Source of the DNA: Gracilaria gracilis
Lineage: Eukaryota > Rhodophyta > Florideophyceae > Gracilariales > Gracilariaceae
Direction of reading: 5' to 3'
Assembly: GCA_030374805.1 (NCBI GenBank)
Contig: JARGSG010000207.1
Location: forward strand, 310,001-374,000
DNA: 64,000 nt
Part shown: positions 10,286-20,863 of the stretch, piece after piece
How the letters are laid out: each line of letters opens with the position of its first letter
Position numbering within the stretch: the first letter of the stretch is position 1
Notes under the pieces: model-generated
The model's input: the letters and a program-made list of their open reading frames with translations, nothing else
Databases searched by the model: none
What the model was told of the DNA's origin: nothing
Translations under genes and position numbers: made by a program

Positions 10286-10771
10286 ATGAGCAAAGGCTGC
10301 GCATCTACATTCCGTCAATTGAGCCATCCGCGGCAGTGCTCAATTTGTCTAGAAGAATTGGAAGATCTGGTGGAGGTTACTAATTGCTCGCATGTTTTTC
10401 ATGCTGTGTGTTTGAGGACTTGGATGAATGTTAACCGCCAAAATACGACGCAACTTCCAGATCTATCCAGACTCTCTGAAAGAGAGAGAATTGAGGCTGT
10501 TGTGGAGCACCAAAGATTGAATGCTCGAAAGCCGAGCCATAAATGTCCCAGCTCCAGGAAAGTTCTAGTAGAGAAGGAATTTATTACGTACGTCGACTAC
10601 GAGAATAATTTCAAGAAGATGGATACAGAGGGAAAGTCGGAAGTACAGAAGAAGGAAATCGCGAAGAGGCTGAAGAGAAACAGGAAACGGAAGGAGCTCA
10701 GACAACGTCAAAGAGCAAGGCTGTCAGAATTGATGAAAACAGGACAATTGCATGGAAGCGTACCGAAGTAG
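10286..10771 (+). CDS. RING-type protein with incomplete zinc ligands
   Basis: 161 aa from MSKGCAST; an upstream in-frame Met at 10163 is possible. Seen: CSICLEEL (first Cys pair), then NCSHVFHAVCLRTW (Cys-His-His-Cys), then a ~45-residue insert, then HKCPSSRKVL, where RING proteins normally read CPxC. The eighth ligand is Ser. The C-terminal ~50 residues are strongly basic (KEIAKRLKRNRKRKELRQRQRARL), suggesting nuclear or nucleic-acid contact. Known RING-H2 proteins are ubiquitin ligases; whether this one is active is open. An unseen intron could replace the end of the domain, but the frame is open throughout. Confidence 0.6.
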   Translation: MSKGCASTFRQLSHPRQCSICLEELEDLVEVTNCSHVFHAVCLRTWMNVNRQNTTQLPDLSRLSERERIEAVVEHQRLNARKPSHKCPSSRKVLVEKEFITYVDYENNFKKMDTEGKSEVQKKEIAKRLKRNRKRKELRQRQRARLSELMKTGQLHGSVPK

Positions 10772-11404
10772 ATAATCGGCCTTGTGAGCATTATTCCCGC
10801 ACATAATACTATCTTCTCAGAGCTTTTCCTCGCAGCTTGAACTCCTTACATAACACCGGCGTCTTTGCCACAGTACGCACAATCTACCATTGGACTGCTC
10901 GTTTAAACTGTCCCTACGAAAGGAAGAAATGTATACTGTAGTATAAGAATAATCTGGCAGAGGCTTCAAAATTACATATGAAGTCCGAATGTCGAAGATC
11001 GGCAAAGCTTGCGTAGGTGAAGATGGTGTCGTAGAGCGCTGTAACTGTTTTGTTTCTTGAAGCAGTAAGGTCAGCTCGTGGGAAGCGTGTGGGTATTCGA
11101 ATGTGTGACATTGCAGCTGAGCTATCGATTTGAATTCACTTGCGAGGATGCGCTCTTAAGTTTTGATCTCTGCCTCTTCTTTCAGTGAATAAAGAAGAAC
11201 AAAACAGTGATCATAGATTTTATGGAGCCCAGAATAGAACAAAGCGAGAGAATCTTAACTACAGGGACACTACAAGCGATTAAGAAGCAGTTGAAAGAGA
11301 TACATTTTACTGTAGACAGGTTTTGCGAATTGTTCTTTTCCAAACAAGAGAGACACCATTTGCAACGCTCTCTGCAAGGCCCTTTCTCGTATCAAGAGGA
11401 ACCG
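10772..11404. other. Intergenic, no clear gene
   Basis: An open frame of 70 codons at 11207-11419 runs into the hairpin array and has no recognisable motif. Nothing else is supported here. Confidence 0.5.
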
Positions 11405-12340
11405 TGTGAGAATAAATAACAGGTGTAACAAGAATGCAGCTGTGCTGGCTCGCTCAGCACTTCTGCAATCCTGTAACAGTATCTAGAGCACAATAGCTGG
11501 TTTGCCCAGATTGTGCTCTCGGAGCCCTTGGAACTATTCTCACACCGTACGGCTCGTTCGGCGGTGCGAGAATAATTATCAAGCGTGGCAAGAACGCAGC
11601 TGTGCTGGTTTTCCCAGCACTTCTGCACCATTGCTACCGAATTCAGAACACAATAACTGGCTCGCCCAACATGTGCCCTGAATTTTGTTATGTCCGTTTT
11701 CAAGCTGCACGGCTTTTTCGGTGGTGTTAAAATGGCTGGGGCTGATAGCAAGAATGCATACATGCTAAATTGTCCAGCTTGTCTGCATTCTTGCCACAGC
11801 ATCCATAGCACAATCGCTGGATCGCCCAGCTTGTACTCTGGATAGTGCTTCGACCATTCTCACACCGCATCTTTGGCGGTATGATAATGGCTTCAACTTG
11901 TGGAAACAAGACAGACGTTCTACCTCGCCCAGTACTACTGCATTCTTGTCATAGTGTCCCGAGTGCAACAGTTTGTTGCCAAACTTGGTTGTCGGGCAGT
12001 GCCGTAGACATTCTCACACAGAGTATATAGTTTGTGATTGTGAAAATGGATTGGGCTTCTGGCAAGTATGCAGATGTACTGGTTCATCCAACACTTTTGC
12101 ACTCTTGCCGTCATGTCCAAAGTGCAACGGGTTGCTCGGCATGCTTGCTCTCTGGGCAGTGTCAGAGCCGTTTTCACAGCGAACGGCTCGTTCGTCGGAG
12201 TAAAAACGGATTGGACTTGTGGAAAGAATGCAGAGGTGCTGCCTCGCCCAGCACTTTTGCATTCCTGCTACTGTGCCTGAGCGCAACAGACGGTTCCCGT
12301 GGCGCCGCCGTGCTACAGCACTGGCGGCACGACGGCAGTA
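11405..12340 (-). repeat. Hairpin tandem array A4, about 6 units of 160 bp, without a recombinase
   Basis: The AGAATGCAG-type marker recurs at about 11431, 11591, 11751, 11908, 12064 and 12225. Each unit again has three hairpins, e.g. CAGCTGTGCTGG/CAGCACTTCTG, GAGCACAAT/ATTGTGCTC and CACACCGTACGG/GGCGGTGCG, with loop cores GGCTCGYCC, the reverse complement of the A1 core. Hairpin order matches A2, so by the rule seen for A1 and A2 a minus-strand recombinase would be expected to the right. None is found there. Confidence 0.88.
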
Positions 12341-12980
12341 GCTGTACCTTTGGTAGATAGGATTTGCGTGCGGAAAGGTGGACGTGGCATAGGAAATTGC
12401 ATGGTGGAGCTGGTATCGCAGCTTGGGTTTTTTGCAACGTTTATTTTTACAGCGGCTACCAGAACTACACTTACAGTTGGTACTTGACGAATTGTGTCAG
12501 GCTGCTGAAGTGCGTGACTTCTTACAAAGTCAGTTGCTAGGGAAGGTTCTCGTTGTGTTGAAAACTACTGTAGTTCAACCTAAGCAAAAGGCACTGCCAT
12601 AATTTTCGTAGTAGCTTTTAGTCGAATTACACGGTTCTTATGGCAGGTAATGTGGCCTACATTCCCCGAAATCTGAACCCGCCTGAAAGCTTCCATACAC
12701 CGATTCTGCCCACCCCCCCTAAACACGGTCAGGAAGGAGGGGTCTGCGTTGAATGTGAACCCTCTTACAACGCTGACAAAGTCACGCCCATACTGACGCA
12801 GACTTGGCACAAGTGGTGCCAGATCTGCGTCACTGACCCACATTTGTAAGAACCGGCAGGGCTACTGCAGTCCTAACGAATTCAACACAGCGCAAACCGA
12901 CTCATCCCCACGATCGCACGACGAGGTTTGTTGTCGTACTTGAGGTACACCGCAGTCATTTCGGTAGTATACATGTTTGT
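12341..12980. other. Intergenic, no clear gene
   Basis: Region between array A4 and the next gene. Several short open frames overlap on both strands without motifs; nothing is supported. Confidence 0.5.
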
Positions 12981-14264
12981 ATGGCAGACTCCACAGCCAA
13001 AAGACCTACAAAAGATCCCATTCAACAGTATCTCTCACAGCTAGAAACTCTCCATCTGGGCACAAGTCTGAAAGAGCTATGCAAGTCGATGCGATCCCTT
13101 GGCCTGGATGCCGCACGTCCCGAATTTCAATCAACCATGAGGAAAATTGCGGCCCATGCAGTCGACGATTTGCCATTGCTTCCCCGAATAAAACCTTCGG
13201 CAAAATCTAACCGAATTACGACTGTTCTCAACCAAAATATTGCGCTTCTATGGAACAGAATGCATAACATTTCTTCATCATCAAGACGAACTCAAAAGCA
13301 AGGAGCAGATATATTCTTTCAGAAACCTGGACATTTGGCATACGCATTACTAGCCATAGAACACGATGCTCCGAAATGGTTTACAATTCTTCCCGTGCAA
13401 CTGGTGTTCCAGTTAATTGGGTTTCACTGGTAATTTACTTTCATTGTCTATGAAGAGACAGCAGATATTCCAAGTCAGGAAAGCAGAGATGACTGGCTTC
13501 TAACTGTATCCGAAGGTCGCCAAAAGGGATTTGTTCAAATATATTGCACACATATGAAGTTAATGGTACGAAAGTTTCATCAGAGAGCGTATAATTCGTT
13601 GCGAAACCCTCAGTGTTCAAATGCTGCTTTGATGTGCTCGAGCTTTTCGTCTGAAGGAAGGTCTGTTCTAAGTGAATCGTTTGAGATCTTGGAAATTTTG
13701 AACGCTTACGTCCCAGTTTCAAATGTTTACTCTGCACAAAGGAACGACGAAATGGTATCTAAATGGCGCAGATCTGTTGATTCCGCCCTTCAAGCTGATA
13801 TGGAAAGTGAACCCTCGACGAGCAGTTGTTCTGGATTTGTTTTCACCCCACCCGCAAAAGCGATTGTAGAGTTCCTTCAAAAACATGAAAGTCCAAACCA
13901 TCGAATTGTGCTGCCTGTCTTGACAGCGATTTCAAACTATGAGAGGTTTGGAAATCATGCGGGGGAGCGAACGCCAGAACCACGATTCTTTTTCGACGTC
14001 CGCGTGCTGTGGGAAGGTATACATATGCACGTTCGTGAAGCTACTGTAGGTATTCTGAAACGAAATGGGCTGTGGGGTGATGTGAAGGACTCAGAGAATG
14101 CTGAAACAGGTGTTGTTAAGGAGACTGGAAAATTGAATGTTCTTGAAGTTCTGGAACCCTTCCTGCAAGAGACGTACCAGATACTTTTACTAATTGAACT
14201 TCTGTTTGTGGACAAAACCGATTTGTTCTCGTCTATCACGAGAGATTTATTTCTTGAGTTGTAG
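12981..14264 (+). CDS. Unrecognised protein, two open blocks in one frame
   Basis: Two blocks, 12981-13433 and 13554-14264, lie in the same frame. Only a TAA at 13431-13433 separates them, and the sequence between also reads as plausible protein (VYEETADIPSQESRDDWLLTVSEG). An intron 13404-13478 (GTGTTC..GTCAG, 75 bp) would remove the stop and keep the frame. If so, the protein is about 400 aa. It appears globular and mostly helical, with no signal peptide, membrane span or family I recognise. The alternative is a pseudogene with one stop. The start MADSTAKRPTKDPIQQYL is the first Met of the open frame. Confidence 0.55.
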
Positions 14265-15337
14265 TGCTTATAGCCCTCGTGCCTAGCCTTGAAGAACTCA
14301 CGTTGGCTATTTCGACCTTCTTTCCCGATACCTATGTAGATGCGATTAAAGAACATCATCCAGGTTCCCTCCTCCCCATGCATAGCCCTTTTTGCTGACA
14401 ATACATTCAATGCCATGAGCTGCTTTGAAGCCAGGCTCTTCGCCTGGCTTGACGTTGACGAATTTGTTGAGGGAATGACCCGTGGCATCGATCACGAGAC
14501 GTGTGGCGACTTGGTGCGCAGACTGCTGTCGGTTGTTCTGAAGTAGACATAGCAGAAGGCTTGGTGCTTATGGTGATCGTATGGGACGGAATCGGTGGCT
14601 AAGGTGACGTTGCCGGATTTGGCGCAGCGATCAAAGAGACCAGCTTTGAGCTCCTTGCGGTCGACACGGGTATACTGCCGCCGTGCCCCCGTCAGCGCTC
14701 TTCTGCGGCTCCTTGCCCACGCACTCCTCCACCAGCTCCCCCACGCGCCGCGCCGTCGCACGGTTCCTCGCCACCGAGCCATTGTTCATTCGCGACACGT
14801 ACTGCTCCAGTCGCACCAGCCGCTCCTTTTTCACGCGTCCGTCCGCCCTCATTTCGTCGGACACCAGTTGCATCATTGATCTCTTGCACATCTTCAGCGC
14901 CAGTTGTAGCAGCATCATGTACGTGATGCCGCTCGGCCAGATCCCCTTCTCCCTCATCAGATGTAGGATCTCCATCGCACTCTCAAAGTCGCCCCTTTTG
15001 GACGCCCTGTTGATCAAGCTGGAGAACGTATATACATTCGCCTGCACCCCGTTTCGTTCCATGTCGTCCATGATTTGCAACGCTTCCTCTATCTCACTTG
15101 CTCGCGTCAGCCCTGCAATCATGCTGGTATAAGTCACCAGGTTCGGCTCAATCCCCGCCCCCCTCATCTCCTCAACCCCTGCATCATATCGTCGAAGCGT
15201 TCATTGCGTCCCAGCACGTCAATCACCGTCGAGTAAGTGATCACATGCGGTTCGCAATTGTCCGTCATTCTTATCGTGTCCAACACTCTCAACGCCCGGT
15301 CACTATCCCCACTCACCCCGCCATGACACGCCGTCAG

Positions 15338-15625
15338 CTATTTGGGGCCACGAAGGGCGGCGAGCCGGGCGGCGGGGCGTAGGTGGGCGTGATGGCCTGC
15401 GGGGTAGGGGGAGGTTGCGGGCGGCGCGCCGAAGGGCGGCGAGCTGGTCGGCGGCGCGACGCCCGGCGGTGGTGGCGGCGGCGGCGGGGACTGCGCGCAC
15501 GGATGGGTCCACGTGGTGGTGTTGGTGGTGGAATTGTGGTAGTAACGACGGCCACTGTTGTCGAGGTAGACGTTCCAGCCAGTGGGCAGCGGCTCGTCGA
15601 AGGCGGGCGGCGGCGGCGGCTGCAT
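15338..15625 (-). CDS. WW-domain protein, 5' part
   Basis: From Met MQPPPPPAFDEP: a clear WW domain at residues ~10-40 (LPTGWNVYLDNSGRRYYHNSTTNTTTWTHP) with both signature Trp residues, the GR-YYHN turn and the closing Pro. A poly-Pro stretch follows (SPPPPPPPPG). WW domains bind Pro-rich ligands and are common in splicing and transcription factors. The frame closes just where PPR sequence resumes (15338), so the gene is probably truncated there. An upstream Met at 15907 would add a low-complexity Pro/Ser leader and is less likely. Confidence 0.6.
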   Translation of the reverse strand: MQPPPPPAFDEPLPTGWNVYLDNSGRRYYHNSTTNTTTWTHPCAQSPPPPPPPPGVAPPTSSPPFGAPPATSPYPAGHHAHLRPAARLAALRGPK

Positions 15626-15689
15626 CGGGCGGGTGGACAAGGCGGCGCAGTGGGGGGCGGGGATGGCGACGAGGAGCGCGAGCGGGGGA

Positions 15690-15790
15690 GCGCGGAGGAG
15701 GGAGGAGGGAGGAGGAGGGAGAAGGAAGGAGGGAGAAGGAGGGAGGAGGGGGGGAGGAGAGGGGGCAGGAGAGGGAGGAAGGGGGGATGC
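15690..15790. repeat. Purine-rich GGAGG/GGGAGAAGG tract
   Basis: About 100 bp of nearly pure purine on the plus strand (GGAGGGAGGAGGG, GAAGGAGGGAGAAGG and similar), a simple repeat upstream of the WW-domain start codon. Confidence 0.8.
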
Positions 15791-15909
15791 AGATGGTAAC
15801 GAGAGCGAGCGAGTGAGCGAGGCGCTGCTGTGGACGACGTGAACGGCAGAGTGGCACGTGCAGCGAGGCGCACGACTGTGCGCTGCATGCGCGCGCGCGT
15901 CTGTCAAAC

Positions 15910-15915
15910 TTTATA
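15910..15915 (-). promoter_or_regulatory. TATA-like box of the WW-domain gene
   Basis: TATAAA in the context GCGGTATAAAGTTTG on the minus strand, about 285 bp before the WW-domain start codon and after the stop of the preceding gene fragment. Assigned by sequence only. Confidence 0.3.
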
Positions 15916-16114
15916 CCGCGGCGTGGGCAGCGAGTGCCACGCGGGCGTGCGTGGCAGCTGTGCGTATGCGTGTTTGAGGGTGCAGTTACACGCGTTGCGC
16001 TCAAGCGCGCGGCGCGCCTTCCAGCGCGCTGCCAACTCAGAATTCAACTGAACGGCCGCAGCTATTCGTATCTACACACGCCAGCCATGGGCATGCATGA
16101 GGTGGCTATTATAT

Positions 16115-16438
16115 CTACGGCTCGCGGCTGCGGTGCAGCGACAGCGCCACCAGCCGCTGCTGCGCGTCCTCCTTGCTCCCGGCGGCGTGCACGTTGGGCC
16201 CGAAGAAGCACTCAAAGCGCTCGATGCGCTGCGTCCAGTCGGCGTACGGCGTGGCCACCGAGTAGAAGATGAGCTGGATGCAGTACTCACCGTCGTCCGT
16301 CACCAGCTCCTCCGCGCCGCGCAGCACGGGGCACGGCTCTCCGCGCGGCACCAGTCCCAGGCTGGACAGCGCCGGCGCCAGGTGCGCCTCGTCGCCGTAG
16401 CGGTGGCGCGTGATGTCCTTGTAGATCTTCTTCTGCAT
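16115..16438 (-). CDS. 3' fragment of an unrecognised gene
   Basis: An open frame of 107 codons ending in TAG with protein-like composition (KIYKDITRHRYGDEAHL .. DGEYCIQLIFYSVATPYADWTQRIERFECFFGPN). It is probably the last exon of a longer gene whose beginning is absent from the insert. I do not recognise the family. Codon use is strongly GC3-biased, unlike the genes outside the insert. Confidence 0.4.
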   Translation of the reverse strand: MQKKIYKDITRHRYGDEAHLAPALSSLGLVPRGEPCPVLRGAEELVTDDGEYCIQLIFYSVATPYADWTQRIERFECFFGPNVHAAGSKEDAQQRLVALSLHRSREP

Positions 16439-17795
16439 GGCGGTGGCGCGCGTCTGACGCGCCGCCGCGAATAATCGAGCAGATGAAGAGATAAGTAGAA
16501 GAAACGTAACAAAGTTACAGACTCTGTAACGTCGTTATGCTATATTCGTATCAAAGTCTACTCCACTCGGCAAGTCGTCGTATATACTAAACGCGTCTTT
16601 CACCCGGTCCGGCTTGGCCGCCGTCGCCATTATCGCGTTTTAGGAAACCTCATTGCATCGTAAGCTTCTCCGTTCCATATGACGCCTTCACGCGCACCGC
16701 GCGGTTCAAACTTGCGGCCGGTCCAGACCAGCCAGCGCCGACAGCAGCGTGGTTATACGTCACCAAGTCAGGTGCAACTCCCAGCCCATTCTCCACGATG
16801 GCGGCGCTGCCAGGTTGCGATTCCCTCTCCATTTTCGCCACCAACTCGAACGCCTGGTCCAACATATTACTCTTCCTCAAGCCATTGACAACTGAGTTGT
16901 ACGAATAAATGTCGGGTTGAATGTTTCAATCCTTCATTCTAGACAGGATGTTGAGCGCAATATCCACCGAACCCGAGCGCACGCAGCATGAAATGAGCAC
17001 GTTAAACGACACCACGTCCGGCGACACATGATGGTCCGCCATCTCCTTGAGCGTCTGAAAGGCCGCGTCCAACCTATGCTTCTTGGCACAGGCGTTAAGC
17101 AACGCGTTATACGAATAACGGTTCAGATAGTATCCAACGCGGTAACACATCTTTGCCACCTTCCTCGCCTCATCAATCAAGCCCACGCTACTCAACGCAA
17201 CAAACACAAAGTTAGAAGCACGAGGTCCAATTAACTTTGCCGCATTTCCGCCTTCAACCGCGTCGCAAAGCAGCTCGAACGCGCGCTCCGCCATGGGCCT
17301 GGTGCCAATCCTCATCATGGACATGAAGATATGCGAATACATACGCGCCGTAAAGCTATCCACCAAGCGCGGCTGCGTCAAAGCGGCCTCTATCAAGCGC
17401 ACGCACACGGCATAACGTCGGCTCTGTACGCACGCATCCACGGCCCTCATCAGCGCGGCGTACGACACGGTGCGAATCTCACGCTCCACGAACGCGGCGT
17501 CGGCACGACACCCCGGCGCGCGAAACACCGACGCCACGGCCGACGAGCTGGCGCGCGGCCGCGCGCACTTGACTGGCGGCGCGTCGGGCGAGGCGCCGTC
17601 GGACGGCGGCGAGGACGACGTGGCCGTGCATACGACACGTCTCGGCGCGGCGGCGGCGGCGGTGGCGACGCGCGGCGGCGCGACGACGAACGCAAGCGCC
17701 GTGGAGACGCGGTTGGCAGAGCGGTGGCTTCGACGGGCGCGGCGGCTACGGGGAGGACGGCGCGGTGAAACAGTGGAACGCGCACGGACTTGCAA

Positions 17796-18429
17796 CCGCG
17801 AGGGCGCGCAATGGGAGGATCATCGCGCCGCGCGCGCTCCACCTGCGGGGCCAAATGGCGATTGTGCAGCTCGCGACGCGCACCACAAACGGCCAACAAA
17901 ATCTCGCCCAAACCACAAACATTTGGCGGTGGGTGTGCATACGTGTAACACCTGGCCACGTCTCACGTCGAGGGTGCTTGTCATGCGCCGTGCACGTGCG
18001 CCGTGCTAATCATCATCTTCAAGATAATAAAGATATCTGCGATTTGGAAGAGCTTTTGCAACTACAGATACGAAGGCCCCCGTATCCAGAAACGGCGCCG
18101 TGAGCGATGCAAACCGGCGCGGCGACACGCGCGCGTGCATGATGAGGTCAGCCTTGCCCACAAACCACCCTGTCACAAACGCGTCCCCTCCAGTCTGAAA
18201 TTAGTGCGCGTCGGCACGCAGCGCCGAAAGCCGCTCATCCGACGGCGTGAGGTTGAGCGAGATGGTGACGCTATCCTTGCGAAACTGCGCGGCGCCTTGC
18301 TCGTCCGCGCTGGGAAGCACGCGCACACAACAGGGAGGCGTGTTGCGCCACACGTATACCACCGCGGCGCCGAAAGAAATGAAGTGTACATTTTCTGGAA
18401 ACATTTGGTAATAAATATTCCCAAATAAA
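17796..18429. other. Upstream of the PPR gene, no clear gene
   Basis: GC-rich to about 18000 then balanced. Overlapping open frames on both strands lack motifs. Nothing supported. Confidence 0.5.
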
Positions 18430-19205
18430 TATTCACTGATGAACATTCCCTGATGAACATTCACTGAAGGCCATTCAGTGATGAACCTTCACTAATGAAC
18501 ATTCACTGATGAACCTTCAGTAATAAAAATTCACTGGTGAACATTCACTGATGCACATTCACCAATGAACATTCACTGGTGAACATTAACTGATGAATAT
18601 TCACTAATAAACATTTACTGGTGCACATTTACTCGTAAACCTTCAGTGATAAAAATTCTCTCATGTAATACAGTATTAAACATTTCACTGATGTTTATTC
18701 GCTGAAGAACATTTACTGATATACATTCACTAATGATCATAAACTGGTGAACATTAACTAATAAACATTCACTGATGAAGGTCCAGTCATATATATTTAT
18801 TGAAATCAATGAACATTCACTGATAAATGTTCACTAATGAACATTCACCGATGAACATTCACTAATGAACATTCACTGATGAAGATTCAGTTATATATAT
18901 TTATTGACATCAATGAAAATTCATTGATAGCTGTTCACTAATGAACATTCACTTATAAAATTCACTGATGAATATTCACTGGTGAACATTCACTAATGAA
19001 CATTCACTGATGAACATTCCCTCTTGAAAATCCACTGATCAAGGTTCACTAATGAAAATTGAGTGTTGAAAATTCACTGATAGACCTTCACTCATGAACA
19101 TTCCGAGGTGAACACACACACTGCTGAACCTGCTTTGATGAACCTTCATCAATGAACTTTCATTGATGCACCTTCATTGATAAACCTTCATTGATGAAAA
19201 TTTAC
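18430..19205. repeat. 14-bp minisatellite, about 55 copies, 3' of YR element 3
   Basis: Consensus unit ATTCACTGATGAAC on the plus strand, repeated with scattered substitutions and few indels. Each unit contains the short inverted repeat TTCA-N4-TGAA. A longer-range duplication is visible: the variant stretch with ATATATATTTATTGA at about 18790 recurs at about 18900, 112 bp (8 units) later. The array lies about 370 bp beyond the stop of the recombinase at 19577, the same relative place as arrays A1 and A2. Confidence 0.9.
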
Positions 19206-19576
19206 TGAGGAACCTATTTACGATATTGAACACTCTTTGGAGCTCTGCGACTACTATGGTGTTATTACTAGTGTTGTTTTTATGTCCTGGTTGGTAAACT
19301 TCAGCATAAATATTTCGTAAGTGCTTCCTTGTAGTTAGAGAAACATGTCAGTACTTTGAAGGAGAAGAATGTGAAAGAAGTTGACAAGGGTTTTGTAATA
19401 ATTGTAGAGAATCGAATCAACTATACAAAGCAGAGATACTTAAAAAAATTTTCTTAGGTCTTACCCACCGAAATCATTGTTGGATTTTATCAGTCAAAGA
19501 CAGAAACTTTTTTCAAGAAAGCATAAGAGTTGCTGGTCAATGCTTTACTTCAAAAGATTTGTTTTGATCTCACTAG
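19206..19576. other. Spacer between recombinase 3 and its array
   Basis: AT-rich, no gene. Corresponds in position to the 217-bp and 280-bp spacers of elements 1 and 2. Confidence 0.5.
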
Positions 19577-20860
19577 TCAATGTTTCAAACCTTGCTCTTC
19601 ATATTGCGTGTCCACATCTCCAAACACCTCTTTTTCGAACTCTTCAAACGCTTCAGAATCATTGATCCAGGAAGCTTCACCGGCTATTGCTTCAGCATGG
19701 CGCATCATCATCTGCCAGCTGTTAAATCGAGGTAATTCCTGTGGGGCATCGTTATTGTATGCCGCACAGTAGTTTGGTACGTACGCATGAGAACCCACCA
19801 TACCGAGCTTTCTCAATATAAACTCATCTACATATCCAAGGCTTCGATGCAGCTGAACACATCCTCGTTTTATTGAGTGACCAGTAAATGTGTTCACATC
19901 ATCTGAGCCAATTCCCAAGTCCATCAATCGTTTTCTCATAAACACTACGAACTTATTGCAGCTCAACGGTTTCATGAATTCTAGTCGACATCCACCCATG
20001 GTGTCTAATACGCTGGGAAACAGAAAACCAGCATCATTTACCCTTACAATAAGCCAGGAATGTAAAGCCACAAAAGGGTCCATGTAGACAGAAAACATTA
20101 AGGCGCTGTTTCCATGCCAGTCTCCAACTTCATATACTCGCTCTACAGTCCAGTTCTTAATAGCCGTTTTCAGCGTTAACGAAGCTGATTGTCTTCCAAC
20201 CGATACATTTTCCATCCTTAGCTTCGAAATTTCGTCGAAACGAAGTCCGAGAAAAAGTCCTAAAACAGAAACGGAATGAAAAATTACGTCGAGAAGTTTC
20301 CACTCCTTCGTACCAAACCAAAACTGCTCCGCATGGTCACAAACTATTTCAGACGTAAGTGGTCTCGATCGAGTTTTAACGTCGCCATATCGTGCCAGGT
20401 TCACTCGGTAAGCCTTTCGAAACTTCTCATAATCTGGATTGTTTATAAAAGGATTACCAAATGCCTTTCCACTCTCTTTGTCGCAGTACCACGCTTCCGT
20501 ATGACCTTGTTCAGAGTATACTAAACGAAGTACTTGCGCGTAGCCTCCCATAGTGTCAAGCTTCATAGCAATCTTTGTGTCATATCTGCATTTTTCAACA
20601 AGTAGATTTAATACCAGTCTGCTTGAATGAGGTGTTACAGAAAAAGGATCTTGGGTACCGTGTTTTTTAGCATATTCCAGCAGCAAGCGCTCAGATCGTT
20701 TCATGTTATCACGCGATGACCTGCTATACGACGGTTTGACGATATTATTCACTGATCTCAATCCCTGATAAGGGCCCGCTTGCCGGTCGTTAACTTCAAA
20801 TCCATCTCGACAGCTCGCGAGCCTGCTTCGCGTCGAAGAAGAATGAACTCCATCTTCCAT
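19577..20860 (-). CDS. Crypton-like tyrosine recombinase, copy 3
   Basis: 427 aa, a more distant relative of the copies at 16-1020 and 6444-7793. Seen: FLGLRFDEISKLRMENV (catalytic Arg), FTGHSIKRGCVQLHRSLG (His followed by Lys-Arg), and AYVPNYCAAY near the expected nucleophilic Tyr. The upstream ORF (20864-21820) is in the same frame. Only TGA (20864-20866) and one codon separate its end from this ATG, so the two parts look like one protein interrupted by a single stop, or a read-through pair. The stop codon of the recombinase is followed by the 14-bp minisatellite. Confidence 0.78.
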   Translation of the reverse strand: MEDGVHSSSTRSRLASCRDGFEVNDRQAGPYQGLRSVNNIVKPSYSRSSRDNMKRSERLLLEYAKKHGTQDPFSVTPHSSRLVLNLLVEKCRYDTKIAMKLDTMGGYAQVLRLVYSEQGHTEAWYCDKESGKAFGNPFINNPDYEKFRKAYRVNLARYGDVKTRSRPLTSEIVCDHAEQFWFGTKEWKLLDVIFHSVSVLGLFLGLRFDEISKLRMENVSVGRQSASLTLKTAIKNWTVERVYEVGDWHGNSALMFSVYMDPFVALHSWLIVRVNDAGFLFPSVLDTMGGCRLEFMKPLSCNKFVVFMRKRLMDLGIGSDDVNTFTGHSIKRGCVQLHRSLGYVDEFILRKLGMVGSHAYVPNYCAAYNNDAPQELPRFNSWQMMMRHAEAIAGEASWINDSEAFEEFEKEVFGDVDTQYEEQGLKH

Positions 20861-20863
20861 CGC

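Larger units (their letters stand above)
15330..16540. other. GC-rich insert inside the PPR gene
   Basis: PPR coding sequence stops near 16540 (..VDFDTNIA) and resumes near 15325 (..TACHGGV). The DNA between is much richer in GC and contains, on the minus strand, the 3' end of one gene and then the promoter and 5' end of a WW-domain gene. ATAGC occurs at both junctions on the minus strand and could be a 5-bp target duplication; this is weak. Misassembly is possible. Confidence 0.55.
14631..17795 (-). pseudogene. Pentatricopeptide repeat (PPR) gene, decayed and interrupted
   Basis: PPR proteins bind organelle RNA. Seen: PPR repeats such as LNRYSYNALLNACAKKHRLDAAFQTLKEM and VSPDVVSFNVLISCCVRSGSVDIALNILSRM in 16926-17795, and IEPNLVTYTSMIAGL / VQANVYTFSSLINRASKRGDFESAMEILHLM in 14631-15167. 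The N-terminus (residues 1-70, Arg/Ala/Ser-rich) resembles an organelle transit peptide. Breaks: an in-frame TGA near 16926 (NIQPDIYSYNSVVNGL follows in frame), a frame slip near 16760 (after DLVTYN), another near 16650, an insert at about 15330-16540, and a slip near 15170 (before MRGAGIEPN). Between the breaks PPR sequence resumes (KPDRVKDAFSIYDDLPSGVDFD; ACHGGVSGDSDRALRVLDTI). Sequencing error in GC-rich DNA is an alternative for the slips but not for the insert. Confidence 0.7.
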
